From contig NZ_NIBU01000004.1 of the NCBI RefSeq assembly GCF_002632485.1, positions 82,584 to 146,583 of the forward strand: 64,000 nucleotides of DNA. The letters are read 5' to 3'. The number at the start of each line of letters is the position of its first letter. The first letter of the stretch is position 1. Source of the DNA: Xenorhabdus innexi (lineage in GTDB: Bacteria; Pseudomonadota; Gammaproteobacteria; Enterobacterales; Enterobacteriaceae). Below are positions 45,126-55,140 of the stretch, piece by piece. Both the position numbers and the translations under genes were made by a program. The notes beneath the pieces were generated by a model, which did not search any database, had not been told where the DNA came from, and saw only the letters and a program-made list of their open reading frames with translations.

Positions 45126-46094
45126 ATGAAGACGATATATAGCGAAAAACTAGGCGTTTTCACTGCTGGTCATTGTAGTTATAAGTGTTTAAAGGAGCTA
45201 GAAAATAATACAAACTCTCCGTTCCTCACAGAGGAACTCTCTGACGGAATTCATATAAACCGTATTTTTTTTGAATTAGATAAGGACTTCACTGAATACT
45301 GTGAAGGGCCGCCAACAGCGTCAATTGCTTTTGTTCTGAGCGGTAAAGGGAAGATGGCAATAGAGAATGGTGAGGCTTTAGAGGTTAATCCGGGAACTAT
45401 GATTTTCTTCTATTCGCCAACGAGAACTCGCGGAATAAATCTTTTTGGCTGCGGAGCATGGCATATTCTTGATATCCGTTTTTCTCTGAACGAAATTGAA
45501 GCTCAGGAATTGCCATCCTTTAGCAAATTAACGGCCGGTTTTGAAAAAAATGCCAGCTATCGTGATGTGTTGATGATGTCCTGTCCTATCTATCCTCCAT
45601 TTATGCAGATGGTTAATCAGATAGAAGAGTGTCAGCTAACGGGCAGTGTCCGAAAGGTTTATTTAAAGGCAAAAGCGTTAGAAATTCTCGCGTGTGTGAC
45701 AGCTCAAATTTATGATTGCCAATATAACGCGATTAACAGTCTGCAACGTCGTGCCGTTTACAATGCAATAAAAATAATAAATAGCGACTATCATTTTCCG
45801 TGGACAATAAAATCATTATCAAGAGCAGTCGGTTTAAATGAGCGGAAATTAAAAGAAGGATTTCGTGCTATTGTTTTCAGTACATTCCATCAATATCTGG
45901 AAACGGTTCGTATGACGATGGCTGAAGATTTATTGAAAAAAGGGATAGGAGTGATTGAAGTTGCTGCCACAGTAGGTTATTCCAGCCCAAGCCATTTTTC
46001 TAAACGTTTCCGGCAACATTATCTGATCAACCCGAAAGCATGGCAGGCGAAATATGCGGCTAACCATACTGTAAAGACTGAATATATTATGTAG
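45126..46094 (+). CDS. ybtA: AraC-family activator of the siderophore locus (YbtA/PchR-like)
   Basis: A 322-residue regulator. The N-terminal half is a cupin-like ligand-binding domain (GPPTASIAFVLSGKGKMAIE, VNPGTMIFFYSPTRTRGI). The C-terminal 100 residues hold two helix-turn-helix motifs (WTIKSLSRAVGLNERKLKEG and VIEVAATVGYSSPSHFSKRF). By analogy with YbtA and PchR it should activate the receptor and synthetase operon when the ferric siderophore is bound. ACGGGAGGGA precedes the ATG at 45126. It is divergent from the operon it probably controls, with a shared Fur box. Confidence 0.92.
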   Translation: MKTIYSEKLGVFTAGHCSYKCLKELENNTNSPFLTEELSDGIHINRIFFELDKDFTEYCEGPPTASIAFVLSGKGKMAIENGEALEVNPGTMIFFYSPTRTRGINLFGCGAWHILDIRFSLNEIEAQELPSFSKLTAGFEKNASYRDVLMMSCPIYPPFMQMVNQIEECQLTGSVRKVYLKAKALEILACVTAQIYDCQYNAINSLQRRAVYNAIKIINSDYHFPWTIKSLSRAVGLNERKLKEGFRAIVFSTFHQYLETVRMTMAEDLLKKGIGVIEVAATVGYSSPSHFSKRFRQHYLINPKAWQAKYAANHTVKTEYIM

Positions 46095-46152
46095 GGATGC
46101 ACTTTACCCGTGATTGTTTGCCCGTCATTGATATGTGTCTGTCAGTAAAAAA

Positions 46153-46184
46153 TAAGCCCGGAGATAAGATTACCTCCGGGCTTA
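46153..46184. terminator. Bidirectional terminator between ybtA-like gene and fabI
   Basis: Perfect 11-bp stem TAAGCCCGGAG / CTCCGGGCTTA with a 10-base loop. On the minus strand it is followed directly by TTTTTTAC, a typical intrinsic terminator for fabI; on the plus strand by TATATATTTAT. It marks the right border of the siderophore locus. Confidence 0.9.
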
Positions 46185-46211
46185 TATATTTATCTCAATG
46201 AATTACTGAAA

Positions 46212-47000
46212 TTATTTCAGTTCCAGTTCATTCATGGCGGCGATACTGAATCCGCCATCAACATGCAGGATTTCACCGGTAATACCACCAGACAGGTTAG
46301 AACACAGGAATGCAGCAGCATTACCTACATCTTCTGTAGTGACGGTACGACGAATAGGCGTAACTGATTCGCAGTGAGCCAGCATCTTACGGAAATCTTT
46401 GATACCTGATGCTGCCAGAGTGCGGATTGGACCTGCGGAAATACCATTAACACGAATACCTTCAGCGCCCATAGCATTCGCCATATAACGCACGTTTGCT
46501 TCCAGAGAAGCTTTTGCTAAGCCCATAACGTTGTAGTTAGGGATTGCACGTTCTGCACCTAAATAGCTTAAAGTCAGCAGGGCTGAGTCAGGATTCAGCA
46601 TACTACGACAGGCTTTTGCCATCGCGACGAAGCTGTATGCGCTGATATCATGTGCAATTTTGAAACCTTCACGGTTGACGGCATTAACGTAATCACCATC
46701 AAGTTGTTCGGCAGGAGCATAACCGATAGAGTGAACGAAGCCATCGAATTTCGGCCATACTTTACCCAGTTCAACGAACAGCGTGTCGATACTTTCATCC
46801 TGAGCCACGTCACATGGCAGAACGATGCTTGAATTCAGTGATGCAGCGAATTCTTCGACACGAGGTTTCAATTTGTCATTCTGGTAGGTAAAAGCCAGTT
46901 CTGCACCTTGATCGTGCATTGCTTTCGCAATTCCATAAGCAATAGACAGTTTGCTGGCGACGCCAGTAATTAGAATGCGCTTGCCGGTCATGAAACCCAT
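46212..47000 (-). CDS. fabI: Enoyl-[acyl-carrier-protein] reductase (NADH)
   Basis: A 262-residue short-chain dehydrogenase that carries out the last step of each fatty-acid elongation cycle. The N-terminal [20 protein letters not shown] is the FabI nucleotide-binding motif. The catalytic Tyr-Lys pattern is in [24 protein letters not shown] (Tyr146, Tyr156, Lys163). The C-terminal [21 protein letters not shown] is the family end. The length equals E. coli FabI (262). In E. coli fabI also follows sapF, so this is backbone. Confidence 0.97.
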   Translation of the reverse strand: MGFMTGKRILITGVASKLSIAYGIAKAMHDQGAELAFTYQNDKLKPRVEEFAASLNSSIVLPCDVAQDESIDTLFVELGKVWPKFDGFVHSIGYAPAEQLDGDYVNAVNREGFKIAHDISAYSFVAMAKACRSMLNPDSALLTLSYLGAERAIPNYNVMGLAKASLEANVRYMANAMGAEGIRVNGISAGPIRTLAASGIKDFRKMLAHCESVTPIRRTVTTEDVGNAAAFLCSNLSGGITGEILHVDGGFSIAAMNELELK

Positions 47001-47240
47001 AGCAGTTCCTTATTGTTCTTGATGTTCAAAATACCTGAATTAATAGTGTAATGTATTGATAATCCTACTCACTATACTCATTGTCTTTCATATAATTCGG
47101 GTATTCATTGTTAATAAACGGAGGAGATTCTACCACGCCGGAGAAAAATGTGGTGGATTTCCACAGCTGTTCCGATCAGTGATATACCCTTTGTTTTACT
47201 CGGTCTAAAATCTGCCCGGTATGATTCCCACTGGTACAGT
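47001..47240. other. Gap between sapF and fabI
   Basis: 240 bases with no gene; it must carry the fabI promoter. The small gene ycjD that sits here in E. coli is absent. Confidence 0.5.
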
Positions 47241-48050
47241 TCAAGAGATATCCTGTCGCCATGCTTCGGCAGACAACGGCTCACCAAAATGGCTGGATAT
47301 CAGCTTGCTTGTAATATCATGTAACGGAGATGCCAGCACTTCAGCCGTATTACCGCGCTCTACGACTTCTCCCTGATGCATAACCAACACTTGGTCACTG
47401 ATGTGTTTCACCATCCCAAGATGCTGAGTGACATAAATATAAGCAATACCATGTTTTTCCTGTAATTCCAGCATCAGATTAATAATCTGGGAACGCATCG
47501 ACATATCAAGAGAAGCGAGAGCTTCATCAGCAATAATAACCTGAGGCTGTAATATCAGCGCCCGCGCCAGCGCTACCCGCTGTTTCTGACCGGATGCCAG
47601 CATATGTGGGTAGTAGTTGGCATGATCGGGCAGAAGGCCAACTTGACGTAATGTCTGATTGATACGCTTTTCCCGTTCAGAAGGTGGCAGAGCGGTGTTC
47701 AGAATCAGAGGCATATCCAGAATCTGACCAATACGTTGGCGGGGATTTAAGGATGTGCCCGGGTCCTGAAAAATCATGCGGATAAGCTGGCTGCGATAAC
47801 TATAATCGCCATAAACTAACTTGTGATGATTAATTAATATTTCGCCTGATGTTGGTTCTATTACACCTGACAGCACTCTGGCCAGTGTGGATTTACCTGA
47901 ACCGTTTGCACCAATGATGGCCAGTGTCTTGCGGGGTTGCAGGGTGAAACTCACTGGTTTTACCGCGTCAAGATGATGACGCCGGAATAAACCGGTGCGG
48001 TAACGGAATGTTTTGGTCAGATTTTTAACTTCCAGTAATGTCTCGACCAT
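47241..48050 (-). CDS. sapF: Peptide ABC transporter ATPase SapF
   Basis: A 269-residue ATPase of the Sap (sensitivity to antimicrobial peptides) / putrescine export transporter. Walker A is AIIGANGSGKSTLARVLSG, Q-loop MIFQDPGTSLNPRQRIGQ, signature ASGQKQRVALARALIL (with LASGQ in place of LSGGQ), and Walker B VIIADEALASLDM. The length is as in E. coli SapF (268). It is the last gene of the sap operon and starts immediately after the sapD stop. Confidence 0.95.
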   Translation of the reverse strand: MVETLLEVKNLTKTFRYRTGLFRRHHLDAVKPVSFTLQPRKTLAIIGANGSGKSTLARVLSGVIEPTSGEILINHHKLVYGDYSYRSQLIRMIFQDPGTSLNPRQRIGQILDMPLILNTALPPSEREKRINQTLRQVGLLPDHANYYPHMLASGQKQRVALARALILQPQVIIADEALASLDMSMRSQIINLMLELQEKHGIAYIYVTQHLGMVKHISDQVLVMHQGEVVERGNTAEVLASPLHDITSKLISSHFGEPLSAEAWRQDIS

Positions 48051-49043
48051 TTATTGTTCCTCCATGTTCAGAGGGAAGTGACAGGCGAAAGTATGGCTTT
48101 TACTTCCCCGTAACCGTGGTGCTTCAATGCAGGTTTTCTGGGCATAAGGGCAACGAGGGCCGAGACGACACCCGATCGGCAAATGTTCCAGTGATGGAAT
48201 GACGCCGGGCAGGGTATTCAGACGGCTTTTATGGGGCAGCGGACTGCCGAAATCAGGAATAGATCGAATCAGCGCCTGTGTATAAGGATGGTGAGGCGTA
48301 ACCAGCATTTCATCCGGTGTGGCGCTTTCCACGGTTTGCCCGCAATATAACACATTGATACGTTTGACTAATTTACTCATCATTTGCAGATCATGGCTAA
48401 TCAGCAAAATCGTCATATTACTGTTCTGATTCAGGCTCGACAGCAGGCGGAATATCTGCGCCTGTGTTGTTGGTTCCATTGCATTGGTGGGTTCATCCGC
48501 AATCAGCAGTCTTGGCTGATTGGCGATCGCAATGGCAATCATCACTTTTTGACACTCACCATCGGTTAACTCGTAGGGATAAGAGTGCATGATGTCGTGA
48601 TGATCCTTAATACCAACCCGGTGGAGCAGTTCAATGGCCCGGCGTTTTCGCCAATTGAGACGCTGCCACCAACGGCCTTTAAATGTCCAGCCGGGAATAG
48701 ACTGAATGAGCTGCTTACCAATACTTTCTGACGGATCAAGACACAACTGCGGTTCCTGAAATATCATTGAAATATTGTGACCAATGACTTTGCGGCGTTG
48801 TTTGGGTGTCAGGCGCAATAAATCAACATCATTGAACCGGAAACGATCTGCGGTAACGGTAATATTATCTTTTGCGACTCCACAAATAGCCTTTGCAATG
48901 AGGCTCTTACCGGAACCTGATTCACCAGCCAGACCCAGTATTTCACCTTCTGTTAATGAAATACTCAGTCGGTCAACGGCTTTAACGGGACCTTCCGCCG
49001 TCATGAATTCAATGGTGAGATTACGGATATCGAGTAACGGCAT
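48051..49043 (-). CDS. sapD: Peptide ABC transporter ATPase SapD
   Basis: A 330-residue ATPase of the Dpp/Opp class. Walker A is [20 protein letters not shown]-loop [20 protein letters not shown], the signature region [18 protein letters not shown], and Walker [13 protein letters not shown]. The C-terminal oligopeptide-transporter motif has the cysteine pattern [20 protein letters not shown] seen in DppD/OppD. The length is the same as E. coli SapD (330). The ATG overlaps the sapC stop as TAATG. Confidence 0.95.
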   Translation of the reverse strand: MPLLDIRNLTIEFMTAEGPVKAVDRLSISLTEGEILGLAGESGSGKSLIAKAICGVAKDNITVTADRFRFNDVDLLRLTPKQRRKVIGHNISMIFQEPQLCLDPSESIGKQLIQSIPGWTFKGRWWQRLNWRKRRAIELLHRVGIKDHHDIMHSYPYELTDGECQKVMIAIAIANQPRLLIADEPTNAMEPTTQAQIFRLLSSLNQNSNMTILLISHDLQMMSKLVKRINVLYCGQTVESATPDEMLVTPHHPYTQALIRSIPDFGSPLPHKSRLNTLPGVIPSLEHLPIGCRLGPRCPYAQKTCIEAPRLRGSKSHTFACHFPLNMEEQ

Positions 49044-49930
49044 TATTCGACTCCTGCATTAATGGCGCGGTGAAGGCCATCACCCAGTAAATTAACCAGC
49101 AGAACACTCAGCATAATAGCGGCACCGAGTAACATTACTGTCCAAGGAGCTGTGTAGATAAGCTCCAGTGATCCACCGAGCATAGCGCCCCACTCAGGTG
49201 ATGGCAATTGTGCGCCAAGATTGAGAAAACCCAGAGCCGCGATATCGAGGATGGCAATTGAGAGAGTACGGGTTAATTCGTTCACTATCACAGCGGTAAT
49301 ATTCGGAAAAACAGCATAACGTAAAATATGATAATTTGATGCGCCATCCAGACGGGCAGAGATAATATATTCTTTATCCAGTTCATCATGTACTGCGGTA
49401 TAGGCTGCACGCACAATCCTCGGCAGTAAGGCCAGCCCGATGGCTAACATTGCATGTTGCAGGCTGGCTCCCATAAAAGCAACGACAATGATGGCTAACA
49501 GCAGTGACGGAATGGAAAGCAAGGTATCAAGAATATGATTCAGAATCGCAGATTTCAGCCCGTGTGTAATACCGGCAAGGCTGCCGATAAAAAGCCCGAC
49601 GATTGCTGCTGCGCTGGTTACAACTAATGCAGCCCCAAATGTGGAAGAAGTACCAATCAGTAACCGACTGAAAATATCCCGCCCAAGATCATCTGTGCCG
49701 AGGAAAAAGGCAACATTACCGTAATGTGACCAAGAAGGTGGCATTAGCTGGTCAGTAAATTGTTGGTCAAGCTGATATGGTGCAAGCTGGCTACCAAAAA
49801 GACTTAATACAATTAAAATCAGTACGCCGTAAAAACCCGTCATTGCCAATACATCGGCATAGAAAAAGCGCCAGATAACTCTCAGGGGAGATGGCGTTTT
49901 CTTTTCACGGTAAAAATTATCTAAGGGCAT
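49043..49930 (-). CDS. sapC: Peptide ABC transporter permease SapC
   Basis: A 295-residue inner-membrane permease with six predicted helices. The N-terminal cytoplasmic segment is [20 protein letters not shown], then [20 protein letters not shown] as in all DppC-type permeases, and the EAA loop is in [19 protein letters not shown]. The length is close to E. coli SapC (296). It overlaps sapB by 14 bases. Confidence 0.95.
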   Translation of the reverse strand: MPLDNFYREKKTPSPLRVIWRFFYADVLAMTGFYGVLILIVLSLFGSQLAPYQLDQQFTDQLMPPSWSHYGNVAFFLGTDDLGRDIFSRLLIGTSSTFGAALVVTSAAAIVGLFIGSLAGITHGLKSAILNHILDTLLSIPSLLLAIIVVAFMGASLQHAMLAIGLALLPRIVRAAYTAVHDELDKEYIISARLDGASNYHILRYAVFPNITAVIVNELTRTLSIAILDIAALGFLNLGAQLPSPEWGAMLGGSLELIYTAPWTVMLLGAAIMLSVLLVNLLGDGLHRAINAGVE

Positions 49931-50882
49931 ACCATTCCTTATGTTTTAAAGGATTAGCCATCGCGCCGATAATATTGGTCAGCACGTTGACCGAAATAAC
50001 TAAAGTACCGACTACCATTACACCCGCAGAGATAGCAGAGTAATCCTGCTGGCGGATGGCACTGATAAGCCATCTCCCCAGCCCCGGCCAATTAAATACC
50101 TGTTCTGTAACCATAGCTAAGGTAAGCATGGTTGAGAATTGCAGCCCCAGTTTGGGGATAATCGGGGGCAGAGCATTATGTAATAAATGGCGATGGATAA
50201 TGGTTAATTTTGATAGCCCGCGAGTCGCCGCTGATCTTATGTAGTTTGATGCTGAAATTTCTTCCGCACTATTGCGCATTAACCGGATAACATCGGTCAT
50301 TGGAGCAACAGATAACGTAATGACAGGCAATATCATGTGCAGTACGACATTCATAATCATCTCATTGCGATAAGGGCTTTTTGACAGCCAGGCATCAATC
50401 AGGGCGGAACCTGTTACCGGCTCCATCCGGTAGAGTAAATCAATCCGTCCTGATACCGGTAACCAGCCCAAATGAAGTGAAAACAAGAGGGTGAGTAACA
50501 GGGCTAACCAGAATACCGGAATAGAAAAGCCGAACAGAGCGAGTGTGCTGATGATTTTATCTGCTTTTTTGTTACGCCATACTCCGGCAGCAATTCCTAA
50601 TGGAATACCGATTATGAGTGACAGAGTGAACGAGAGCAGACAAAGCTCAAGAGTGGCCGGAAAAACGTCATAGAGCTGGTCAACAATCCTTTCACCATTA
50701 ATGCTGGAAATCCCGAAATCCCATTGCAGCAGCCCATGAAAATAGAACAGGTAAGCATCAAGCAGTGATGCACCGCTTAACGGGCCGTGAGGTGTAAAAT
50801 ACATCAGGCTGAAGCTTATCAGTGAGAGAAAAAACAGCGTCACAATCAGCAAGAGCAAACGGCGCAATATATAAATGATCAT
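49917..50882 (-). CDS. sapB: Peptide ABC transporter permease SapB
   Basis: A 321-residue DppB-type permease. The N-terminal helix is [40 protein letters not shown] and the EAA-like loop [20 protein letters not shown] follow. The length equals E. coli SapB (321). The ATG overlaps the sapA stop as ATGA. Confidence 0.95.
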   Translation of the reverse strand: MIIYILRRLLLLIVTLFFLSLISFSLMYFTPHGPLSGASLLDAYLFYFHGLLQWDFGISSINGERIVDQLYDVFPATLELCLLSFTLSLIIGIPLGIAAGVWRNKKADKIISTLALFGFSIPVFWLALLLTLLFSLHLGWLPVSGRIDLLYRMEPVTGSALIDAWLSKSPYRNEMIMNVVLHMILPVITLSVAPMTDVIRLMRNSAEEISASNYIRSAATRGLSKLTIIHRHLLHNALPPIIPKLGLQFSTMLTLAMVTEQVFNWPGLGRWLISAIRQQDYSAISAGVMVVGTLVISVNVLTNIIGAMANPLKHKEWYALR

Positions 50883-52639
50883 TTGCTTCCCTTTTTATTT
50901 TCAGCGTCTGTATTTTTGGTGGATGGATTTTCGGCAGATATCTTTTCAGGAGAAATATGATGTTCCTGCTCCCGATGAACACCAGCGAATGAGCTATTTC
51001 CAAAAGGACTCAGAACTAATCCTTTAATATTATAGCGAAATATCTGTGATCGCATTGGGTAAGCCAGTGGCAGTACAGGCAATTGTTGTGCAAGAATTTG
51101 TTGTGCAATATGGTAACTCTTGATACGCGCTGCCAGTTGTTGCTCCAACAACGCCTGATGGATAGCATTATCAAAAGTCGCGTCACACCAGCGGCTCAGG
51201 TTTGTCTGTGATGCAATAGCTGCGCAGCTGAACAGCGGGCGGAAAAAACTATCAGGATCGTTACTGTCAGTCGACCAGCCTGCTAACGTCATATCGTGAG
51301 ATTTATCCATTAACTGGCTTTCCTGAAAACGGCCTTCAAGAGGACGGATAGCCATTTTGATACCGACCTGCGCTAAATCAGCCTGAATCAACTCAGCCAT
51401 TTTTAAAGGGCTTGGATTATAGGATTGCGAAGAGGTAGGAACCCACAGAGTCAGTTCCAGACCACTTAACCCCAGTTTAGTCAGCATCTGGCGGGATTTT
51501 TCCGGATTGTATTCGGTGATTTCAGCTCTGCTGTCATAAGCCCATGATGCTCTTGGTAAAATAGAAGCGGCAGTTTCAGCCGTACCATAATAGATGGCCC
51601 GCATCAGTCTTTGATTATTAATGGCGTAGGCAATGGCCTGACGAACTTCCAGCTTATTCAGAGGCGGTTTACTGGTGTTGAAAGCAAGATAGGCAATATT
51701 CATTCCTGAACGCAGGGTCAGGCGCAGATTGGGATCATTGTGAAGTATGTCCCACTGATTGGCTGCGGGATAGGCCAGAACATCGCATTCACCTGTGAGT
51801 AGTTTGGATATTCTGCCAGTACCGCCTGTTCCGATATCGACAACAACTTGTTCCATCAGAGGCTTGCCTTTCCAGTAGTTATCATGTCGGACAAGACGGA
51901 TAAATTGCCCCATCTGATAATCTTCCAGCATGAACGGCCCGGTTCCTACCGGATCCCAGTCAATTTGTTCCTCTTTGTTTATGCTATGCAGTTTCTGCCC
52001 GTATTCTTCAGATAACACAGGTGAATAATGAGTTGCCAGATGCCAGAGAAAGGAGGCGTCGGGCGCATTCAGCCGGAACTCAACCGTGTACTTATCAATT
52101 TTACGGATATCCTGAATGGAATCACCGAACTGTAAGCTGTCAAAGTAGGGATAATGCCCGCCATTGACATAATGGTAGTAGTGTTTTTTATCGAATAACC
52201 GGCGGAAACTGAAAATAACATCATCAGCATTCATTGTGCGGGTCGGAGTAAACCACGCCGTTGACTGAAATGCGACATTATGGCGCAGGTAAAAGCGATA
52301 TGTTGCTCCGTTATCCCGAATTTCCCAGCGGGAAGCCAGTTCAGGTGTTAGGCGGTAAGTCAGGGGATCGACCCCCAGCAGACGGTCATAAATCTGGGCA
52401 GCCAGAGTATCTACAGTCAGGCCGCTGATAGCCATCTGTGGGTTAAACGTATTTGGGTTGCCGTTGACGCAATAAATAAAACCATGCTGCCGCATGGTTG
52501 CCGGAGCGTAGGATAAACTTTCCGACGAGTGTTTGTGAGCAACTTTAGCAGTAGCTTGAGTGGTTTCTGGAATCGCTTTCTCAGCAGCCAGAACGGGTGC
52601 TGAGAGCAATAATATAACCCAGTAAATCAAATAGCGCAT
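50879..52639 (-). CDS. sapA: Periplasmic peptide-binding protein SapA
   Basis: A 586-residue family 5 solute-binding protein. The signal peptide [18 protein letters not shown] is cleaved before [10 protein letters not shown]. The binding-protein core shows [44 protein letters not shown] and [21 protein letters not shown], all close to E. coli SapA. SapA binds antimicrobial peptides (and possibly heme) for import by SapBCDF. The C terminus is longer than in E. coli, with a charged tail ([19 protein letters not shown]). The start at 52639 is preferred for the signal peptide; an ATG lies 9 bases upstream and the shine-dalgarno is weak for both. Confidence 0.92.
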   Translation of the reverse strand: MRYLIYWVILLLSAPVLAAEKAIPETTQATAKVAHKHSSESLSYAPATMRQHGFIYCVNGNPNTFNPQMAISGLTVDTLAAQIYDRLLGVDPLTYRLTPELASRWEIRDNGATYRFYLRHNVAFQSTAWFTPTRTMNADDVIFSFRRLFDKKHYYHYVNGGHYPYFDSLQFGDSIQDIRKIDKYTVEFRLNAPDASFLWHLATHYSPVLSEEYGQKLHSINKEEQIDWDPVGTGPFMLEDYQMGQFIRLVRHDNYWKGKPLMEQVVVDIGTGGTGRISKLLTGECDVLAYPAANQWDILHNDPNLRLTLRSGMNIAYLAFNTSKPPLNKLEVRQAIAYAINNQRLMRAIYYGTAETAASILPRASWAYDSRAEITEYNPEKSRQMLTKLGLSGLELTLWVPTSSQSYNPSPLKMAELIQADLAQVGIKMAIRPLEGRFQESQLMDKSHDMTLAGWSTDSNDPDSFFRPLFSCAAIASQTNLSRWCDATFDNAIHQALLEQQLAARIKSYHIAQQILAQQLPVLPLAYPMRSQIFRYNIKGLVLSPFGNSSFAGVHREQEHHISPEKISAENPSTKNTDAENKKGSK

Positions 52640-52747
52640 ATAAAACATCAATTATGGGAAAAGTCTGGCTATTGTAACTTAATTAGCCCTTGCTGCTCAA
52701 AAACAACGAACAGATCATTGTAGTGAGAAAAATTCTCAATAAAACGC

Positions 52748-52781
52748 TTTACAAACACAATTGATAAGTATTATCATTCTC
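52748..52781 (+). promoter_or_regulatory. ryhB promoter with overlapping Fur box
   Basis: TGATAAGTATTATCA (52762-52776) is a near-perfect 7-1-7 Fur site, one base off symmetry, and continues TTCTC. A promoter reading right fits over it: -35 TTTACA (52748-52753), 18-base spacer, -10 TATCAT (52772-52777), predicting transcription from about 52784. Fur occupancy would block the polymerase directly. Confidence 0.85.
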
Positions 52782-52783
52782 AT

Positions 52784-52894
52784 CGTGCTGTTGAGATATG
52801 TATTTCATGACCCCAGTCAGTTATCTCAACACATGACATTGCTCACATTGCTTCCAGTATTTTATTAGCCAGCTCGGGTGCTGGCTATTTTTTT
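52784..52894 (+). ncRNA. ryhB: RyhB small RNA (iron-sparing regulator)
   Basis: The block GACATTGCTCACATTGCT TCCAG (52835-52857) is identical to the conserved pairing core of E. coli RyhB as I remember it. It is followed, as in RyhB, by a Rho-independent terminator: stem TAGCCAGC / GCTGGCTA, loop TCGGGT (52866-52887), then seven T. A Fur box and promoter lie immediately upstream. RyhB binds Hfq and blocks translation of iron-using proteins when iron is scarce; the GACATTGC segment is complementary to the sodB start region of this window (5239-5246). The predicted length of about 110 bases is longer than the 90 of E. coli; the 5' end is inferred. The gene is divergent from sapA and convergent with pspF. 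Confidence 0.93.
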
Positions 52895-52949
52895 ATCTGT
52901 TATTTTTTGTCCATTCCATATAGTCCGCAGAACTTTTTAATCCCCAACT

Positions 52950-53966
52950 CTAATCCACAATACTGATACTGTGTTTTTTGATTAATCCGCGTAATTGGTG
53001 GTATGTCAGGCTGAGTTTTGTTGCTGCTTTTTTCTGATTGAACTGGCTTTCTGTGATTGCCTGTATAATTAATTGCTTCTCACAGTCACTCTGCCATTGT
53101 CTTAAATCAAGAGGTAAATCAGGAAGAGCGCGATTATCAGTTTTATGCCTGATGGATGGATCGTTGGCTGACTTTTGTGCATAAGATTCGGAAGATTCTG
53201 CAAAGGGGTTAATAATGATGGTGTCTAAGGCATTTTGGTTATCCCCATGACGATAGATGGAACGCTCTATAACATTTTTCAGTTCACGGACATTACCGGG
53301 CCAAGAGTAGGCAAGTAACTGCCGCTTTGCTTTTTCAGTCAGTCCGGGGAAGAAAGGAAGGTTAAGCTCCTGACACATCTGAACGGCAAAATGCTGAGCC
53401 AGTACCATAATATCCTGCTGTCTCTGGCGTAGTGGCGGGATCTGGACAACATCAAATGCCAGCCTGTCCAGCAGGTCAGCCCGGAATTTGCCGTTAGCCG
53501 CCATAGCCGGTAAATCTTCATTGGTGGCGCAAATTAACCGGACATCGATCTGTAAGGATTGATTACCTCCGACCCGTTCAAGATACCCGTATTCAATGAC
53601 TCTTAAGAGTTTTTCCTGTACCTGCATCGGCGCTGTCGCCAGTTCATCAAGAAACAGGGTTCCGCCATCCGCCCGCTCAAAACGCCCCTGATGTTTTGAA
53701 CGCGCACCGGTAAATGCCCCCGCTTCGTGACCGAAAAGTTCTGAATCAAGCAAATTTTCGTTGAGAGCAGCGCAGTTCAGGGAAATAAAAGGGCCTTGCC
53801 ATCTGGGAGAAAGGTAGTGCAAGCGGTGAGCAATCAACTCCTTACCCGTCCCGCGTTCCCCTAACACCAAAACAGGTTTATTTAACTTTGCCAGTGCAGA
53901 AACCTGTTCCAGGACTTCAATAAAATTGTTTGCTTCCCCTAATAGATTATCGGTGAACTGATTCAT
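52950..53966 (-). CDS. pspF: Phage-shock-protein operon activator PspF
   Basis: A 338-residue sigma-54 enhancer-binding protein without a receiver domain. Walker A is LVLGERGTGKELIAHRLH, the sigma-54 contact loop ELFGHEAGAFTGA is complete, Walker B is GGTLFLDELATAP, the arginine-finger region is RADLLDRLAFDV, and the C-terminal Fis-type helix-turn-helix is QKKAATKLSLTYHQLRGLIK. PspA binds PspF and inhibits it until membrane stress. The start at 53966 (MNQFTDNLLGEANN) has GGAGAAATC before it. It is divergent from pspA. Confidence 0.95.
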   Translation of the reverse strand: MNQFTDNLLGEANNFIEVLEQVSALAKLNKPVLVLGERGTGKELIAHRLHYLSPRWQGPFISLNCAALNENLLDSELFGHEAGAFTGARSKHQGRFERADGGTLFLDELATAPMQVQEKLLRVIEYGYLERVGGNQSLQIDVRLICATNEDLPAMAANGKFRADLLDRLAFDVVQIPPLRQRQQDIMVLAQHFAVQMCQELNLPFFPGLTEKAKRQLLAYSWPGNVRELKNVIERSIYRHGDNQNALDTIIINPFAESSESYAQKSANDPSIRHKTDNRALPDLPLDLRQWQSDCEKQLIIQAITESQFNQKKAATKLSLTYHQLRGLIKKHSISIVD

Positions 53967-54094
53967 GATTTCTCCACTAACAAATCGTATTTTTCGCCAA
54001 TGATTGGTTGATTTTACCACATTAAGATATTGCCAGAAAAAAGAGAATAAAAAATTAATTTTTAAATTTCAATGTGATAATAAGAAATAAAAAG

Positions 54095-54111
54095 TTGGCA
54101 TGTATCTTGTA
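54095..54111 (+). promoter_or_regulatory. Sigma-54 promoter of pspA
   Basis: TTGGCATGTATCTTGTA has the -24 GG and -12 TTGT elements at correct spacing and nearly matches the E. coli pspA promoter. An AT-rich stretch upstream (54030-54090) is suited to IHF and PspF binding. The start of transcription is expected near 54122. Confidence 0.85.
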
Positions 54112-54202
54112 TTTAATTGACTGCCTTACCTTGTATCTTATCTGTTATTGAACAGTACACAGGCATAACATACATACATTCTAATGAAAGAGGTTTATGA
54201 CT

Positions 54203-54874
54203 ATGGGTATTTTTTCTCGTTTTGCTGATATCGTTAACGCTAATATCTCTTCTCTGCTGGATAAAGCAGAAGATCCGCAGAAAATGATCCGCTTGATGAT
54301 CCAGGAGATGGAAGATACGCTGGTGGAAATACGCTCAACATCTGCGCGTACACTGGCCGAGAAAAAACAGCTTCAGCGCCGTATCAGCACCGGAGAAAGC
54401 CAAATCGAAGGCTGGCAGGAGAAAGCGGAACTGGCATTGAGCAAAGATAAAGAAGATCTTGCGCGGGCAGCTCTGATTGAAAAACAAAAAATTAGTCAGT
54501 TGGTCGAAACGCTGAAAAATGAGTTGTCTATTCTGGATGAAACCCTTGATCGCATTAAAGGGGAAGTAACAGAGCTGGAAAACAAACTGACAGAAGCGCG
54601 TGCAAGGCAGCAGTCTCTGACTCTGCGTCATCAGGCAGCAGCATCTTCCCGTGAAGTCCGCCGTCAGTTGGACAGTGGTAAAATTGATGAAGCTATGGCT
54701 CGTTTTGAACAGTTTGAGCGTCGGATTGACCATATGGAAGCAGAAGCTGAATCAGTTGGTCTGGGGAAAAAGAAATCGCTGGAACAGCAATTTGCAGAAC
54801 TGAAAGCGGATGATGAAATTAGTGCGCAACTTGCTGCTCTCAAAGCTAAAATGGGTGTTAAAGATCCACAATAA
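54203..54874 (+). CDS. pspA: Phage shock protein A
   Basis: A 223-residue ESCRT-III-like coiled-coil protein that binds PspF when idle and coats damaged inner membrane during stress. The amphipathic N-terminal helix is [20 protein letters not shown], followed by long heptad-rich helices ([41 protein letters not shown]). The start at 54203 is preferred over 54197 because AGAGG then has 9-base spacing and homologues begin MGIF. The length is as in E. coli (222). Confidence 0.96.
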   Translation: MGIFSRFADIVNANISSLLDKAEDPQKMIRLMIQEMEDTLVEIRSTSARTLAEKKQLQRRISTGESQIEGWQEKAELALSKDKEDLARAALIEKQKISQLVETLKNELSILDETLDRIKGEVTELENKLTEARARQQSLTLRHQAAASSREVRRQLDSGKIDEAMARFEQFERRIDHMEAEAESVGLGKKKSLEQQFAELKADDEISAQLAALKAKMGVKDPQ

Positions 54875-54918
54875 TAGAGAGTATTATTCGTATACCCGTA
54901 CACAACTAAGGAAAGGTA

Positions 54919-55140
54919 ATGGCTTATATATTTCTGGGGATCCCGCTGATCCTGTTTGTACTCTTCGTCTTACCCATCTGGTTATGGTTGCATTACAGTA
55001 ACCAGAACAAGGGGAAACTGGAGAGCAATGAAATTCAACGTTTGGAGCAGCTGGCAGAAAATGCCCGGCATATGCAGGAACGTATCAAAACGCTGGAAGA
55101 TATTCTTGACGCAGAGCATCCAAACTGGAGGCAGTCATAA
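54919..55140 (+). CDS. pspB: Phage shock protein B
   Basis: A 73-residue protein with one N-terminal membrane helix (MAYIFLGIPLILFVLFVLPI) and a cytoplasmic coiled coil (RLEQLAENARHMQERIKTLE). Together with PspC it senses membrane stress and frees PspF from PspA. AAGGAAAGG precedes the ATG. The stop overlaps the pspC start as TAATG. The length is as in E. coli (74). Confidence 0.95.
   Translation: MAYIFLGIPLILFVLFVLPIWLWLHYSNQNKGKLESNEIQRLEQLAENARHMQERIKTLEDILDAEHPNWRQS

Noticed and set aside
54335..54733. 132-codon minus-strand frame inside pspA
   Set aside because: Antisense shadow of a strongly conserved gene; no start signal and cysteine/phenylalanine-rich nonsense composition.
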